This document shows, piece by piece, positions 4,880-6,977 of a stretch of DNA of 6,977 nucleotides. Origin of the DNA: Acidimicrobiaceae bacterium (GTDB taxonomy: Bacteria > Actinomycetota > Acidimicrobiia > Acidimicrobiales > Microtrichaceae); the NCBI GenBank assembly GCA_003514205.1, contig DORQ01000301.1, positions 15,341 through 22,317 on the forward strand, in the 5' to 3' direction. The position numbers were made by a program, and so were the translations under genes. Positions within the stretch are counted from its first letter, which is position 1. Each line of letters starts with the position of its first letter. The notes beneath the pieces are model-generated. The model was given only the letters and a program-made list of their open reading frames with translations. It had not been told where the DNA came from and ran no database searches.

Positions 4880-6977
4880 CCGGCCAACCCTCACCCCCAG
4901 CGGCTTCGCCCGGGTCGGGTCGGTCTCGCAGTTCGCGGGACACCTCGAATTCCGCCGACTCGCAGAACTCGCTCCGGTCAACTCTGCGCGGAGCGTTCAG
5001 CTTGGGTGGGTCAATGACCGCCTTGCGACACCCACGGCGTGCACTCCAAGAGATGGTCGGCGACGGCCCGCTCTACGCGCTGATGGTTCTCTTCGGCCTC
5101 AACGTCGTGGACGAACTCGATCGAACTGGGTTCGGCATCCTGTTGCCAACCATCCGGGATCACTTCGGGCTCAGCGATACCGCCATCTTGTCCTTGGTTG
5201 CGCTCACAGCACTCGGCGCAATTCTGCTCCAGCTCCCAATTGCGATTTGGGCGGACCGAGGCAATCGGGTTCGAATCGCAGTGCTGGGAGGCATCGCCTG
5301 GGGCGTATTCTCGTTCCTGACCGGCATGTCTGCCTCAATTTGGATGCTGATACTGGTTCGCTCGGGGGCGGGGATCGGTCGAGCCGTGGTCGATCCGACA
5401 CACAACTCGTTACTGTCGGACTACTTCTCCGTCGACCGTCGCCCGGCCGTGTTTTCCTTTCATCGATCTGCGAACGCCGTTGGCCAATTCATTGGTCCAC
5501 TCGCCGCAGGAGTGTTGTCGCACTTCTTCGGCTGGCAGGCGCCGTTCCTGGTATTCGCAGTGCCGACCGTGATCCTCGTAGTTTTGGCGCTGCGCCTCCA
5601 CGAGCCGATTCGTGGCGCACAAGAGCGCCGAATGATGGGTAGCTCCGCGGAGGCAATCGACACTGAAGAACCCAGCGCGTCGTTCAGCGAATCGTGGCGA
5701 ATGGTGTGGAAGATCGAGTCGCTCCGAAGGATCTGGTACGCAATACCGTTCCTCGCGGTTTCGATTATCGGGTTCGTATCCCTCGCTGGGCTGCTCTACG
5801 AGCAGATCTTTGAACTCGGCGACCTCCAGCGAGGGGTGCTCGCCTCGTTCGTGGAGCCGTTCCAACTTGTCGGCCTCGCAATTGGGGCACGGGTCGGGGT
5901 GAAGCTCATTCAGAAGGACCCTGCACTGATCTTTCGATTCCTTCGCCAGGTTTCGTTCGCTTGCGGAGCTTGGGCGGCGGTGTTTGCCTGGTCTCCGAAC
6001 CTCGTCGTCGCAGTCATTGCAAACATCGGACTCACCTCTACCTTGGCGATCCTCCTGCCCGGTATCTTGGCGACCTTGTCGATGGCGATTCCCGCCCGGG
6101 CACGCGCCGTCGGATTCTCCATCGCCTCCTATTGGGCGATTCCTGGTCTTGCGTTTGTTCCAGCGATCGGTTGGATATCAGATCACTTTGGAATTCGCTG
6201 GGGAATGCTCTTGATGTCGCCGCTCATGTTGATGGGAGGACTCATGATTTCCGCGGTGTCCTCGACAATCAAGCGAGACATCGATGACGTCTGGACGGCA
6301 TCGGCAGCTCGTAGCGAGGCCCTTTTGCAGCGAAAGCAGGGTCGTCTTCAGCTCCTCAAGGTCAGCAACCTCAACGTCTCCTACGGAAGCGTCCAGATCC
6401 TCTATGACGTCAATCTGGAGGTCGAGGAGGGCGAGATCGTAGCGCTGCTCGGCACCAACGGCGCCGGAAAGTCAACGCTCCTCAAGGCGATTTCGGGCAT
6501 CACTGAAGCCGAATTCGGAGCTGTGATATTCGATGGACGCGACATCACCCATGCACCACCCCATGAGATAGCGCTCCTCGGAGTGGGCCAGATGCCGGGT
6601 GGCCATGGTGTCTTCGGCAGTCTCACCGTTACAGAGAACCTCCGCGCGGCCTGCTGGCAAAAGCGTGGTGACAAAGCATCCAGCGAACAAGCACTCGAGC
6701 GAGCATTGCAAGCATTTCCAACGTTGGCGCGCCATCTCGACGATCCAGCTGGCAACCTCTCGGGCGGCCAACAACAGATGCTTGCGCTCGCCATGAACTT
6801 GTTGATGAGCCCCAAACTTCTCATGATCGATGAGCTCTCCCTCGGGTTGTCCCCACTAGTAGTTGAACACCTCGCCAATCTCGTTCGGGATGCCGCTGCG
6901 GAAGGCACGACGATCATCCTCGTCGAGCAATCCGTGAACCTTGCGCTTCAGCTGGCCCAGCGGGCCGTGTTCATGGA
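4876..6977 (+). CDS. MFS transporter (Spinster-like) fused to LivF-type ABC ATPase, 3' end cut by window
   Basis: The frame is open from ATG 4876 to the last base, giving 700 residues with no stop. Residues 1-55 are a hydrophilic tail rich in Ser and Arg. Residues 62-462 form an MFS transporter of about 12 helices. Helix 1 is followed by DELDRTGFGILLPTIRDHFG (79-98), motif A is WADRGNRVR (125-133), helix 4 carries RSGAGIGRAVVDP (162-174), SLLSDYF follows (178-184), and a long acidic loop (about 242-285) separates the halves. This pattern resembles Spinster-type transporters. A charged linker (about 463-492) leads to an ABC ATPase from about 493: Walker A GTNGAGKST (526-534, Lys532), Q-loop region QMPGGHGVF with Gly575 at the usual Gln/Glu position, signature LSGGQ (628-632), Walker B LLMIDE (Asp652, Glu653) and VEQS with Gln685 at the switch position, as in LivF. 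An even number of helices leaves the ATPase in the cytoplasm, where it could drive the LivH-LivM permease encoded just upstream. LivF is about 235 residues and 208 are visible, so at least some 30 more residues are expected. Confidence 0.9.
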   Translation, partial: MTGQPSPPAASPGSGRSRSSRDTSNSADSQNSLRSTLRGAFSLGGSMTALRHPRRALQEMVGDGPLYALMVLFGLNVVDELDRTGFGILLPTIRDHFGLSDTAILSLVALTALGAILLQLPIAIWADRGNRVRIAVLGGIAWGVFSFLTGMSASIWMLILVRSGAGIGRAVVDPTHNSLLSDYFSVDRRPAVFSFHRSANAVGQFIGPLAAGVLSHFFGWQAPFLVFAVPTVILVVLALRLHEPIRGAQERRMMGSSAEAIDTEEPSASFSESWRMVWKIESLRRIWYAIPFLAVSIIGFVSLAGLLYEQIFELGDLQRGVLASFVEPFQLVGLAIGARVGVKLIQKDPALIFRFLRQVSFACGAWAAVFAWSPNLVVAVIANIGLTSTLAILLPGILATLSMAIPARARAVGFSIASYWAIPGLAFVPAIGWISDHFGIRWGMLLMSPLMLMGGLMISAVSSTIKRDIDDVWTASAARSEALLQRKQGRLQLLKVSNLNVSYGSVQILYDVNLEVEEGEIVALLGTNGAGKSTLLKAISGITEAEFGAVIFDGRDITHAPPHEIALLGVGQMPGGHGVFGSLTVTENLRAACWQKRGDKASSEQALERALQAFPTLARHLDDPAGNLSGGQQQMLALAMNLLMSPKLLMIDELSLGLSPLVVEHLANLVRDAAAEGTTIILVEQSVNLALQLAQRAVFM

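Noticed and set aside
5410..5865. A 151-codon - strand frame opposite the MFS domain
   Set aside because: It is charged, low in hydrophobic residues, without motifs, and wholly antisense to conserved MFS helices.
6250..6400. Possible split into a separate MFS gene and a separate LivF gene
   Set aside because: No stop codon occurs in frame between the last MFS helix and the ATPase, and I see no ATG with a ribosome site in the linker (6300-6360), so a single fused protein is the direct reading.
6402..6917. A 171-codon open frame on the - strand opposite the LivF-type ATPase
   Set aside because: It lies entirely opposite a domain with clear Walker A, signature and Walker B motifs, shows no recognisable domain itself, and is explained by the base composition of the coding strand.

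Overview
The window is about 7 kb of moderately high-GC DNA with every recognised gene on the + strand and almost no non-coding space. The class III nucleotide cyclase domain, the LivH/LivM/LivF-type transporter parts, GTG starts and 4-base stop/start overlaps suggest an actinobacterium. An Acidimicrobiia-like lineage is my best guess, from gene style only and not from a database match.

Layout. Positions 1-555 hold the 3' part of a short-chain dehydrogenase/reductase (SDR) that keeps the catalytic Ser and Tyr but has Gln where the catalytic Lys should be. A weak hairpin overlaps its stop codon, and a 125-base gap follows. Then three genes are joined head to tail by 4-base overlaps: (i) 681-2867, a membrane-anchored class III cyclase whose large C-terminal half looks like an exported tripeptidyl-aminopeptidase-type alpha/beta-hydrolase with all three catalytic residues lost; (ii) 2864-4879, a single-chain LivH-LivM permease of the branched-chain amino acid (HAAT) ABC family; (iii) 4876 to beyond the window end, a 12-helix Major Facilitator Superfamily (MFS) transporter of Spinster-like appearance fused in frame to a LivF-type ABC ATPase.

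The most interesting object is this three-gene unit. It appears to combine an extracellular pseudo-enzyme sensor that could control cyclic-nucleotide synthesis inside the cell, an ABC permease with both halves on one chain, and a hybrid protein joining a secondary transporter to the ATPase expected to drive that permease. A reasonable inference is a coupled sense-and-transport system for one class of organic molecule. The substrate cannot be read from the sequence. No LivG ATPase and no LivK-type binding protein are visible; they may lie downstream.
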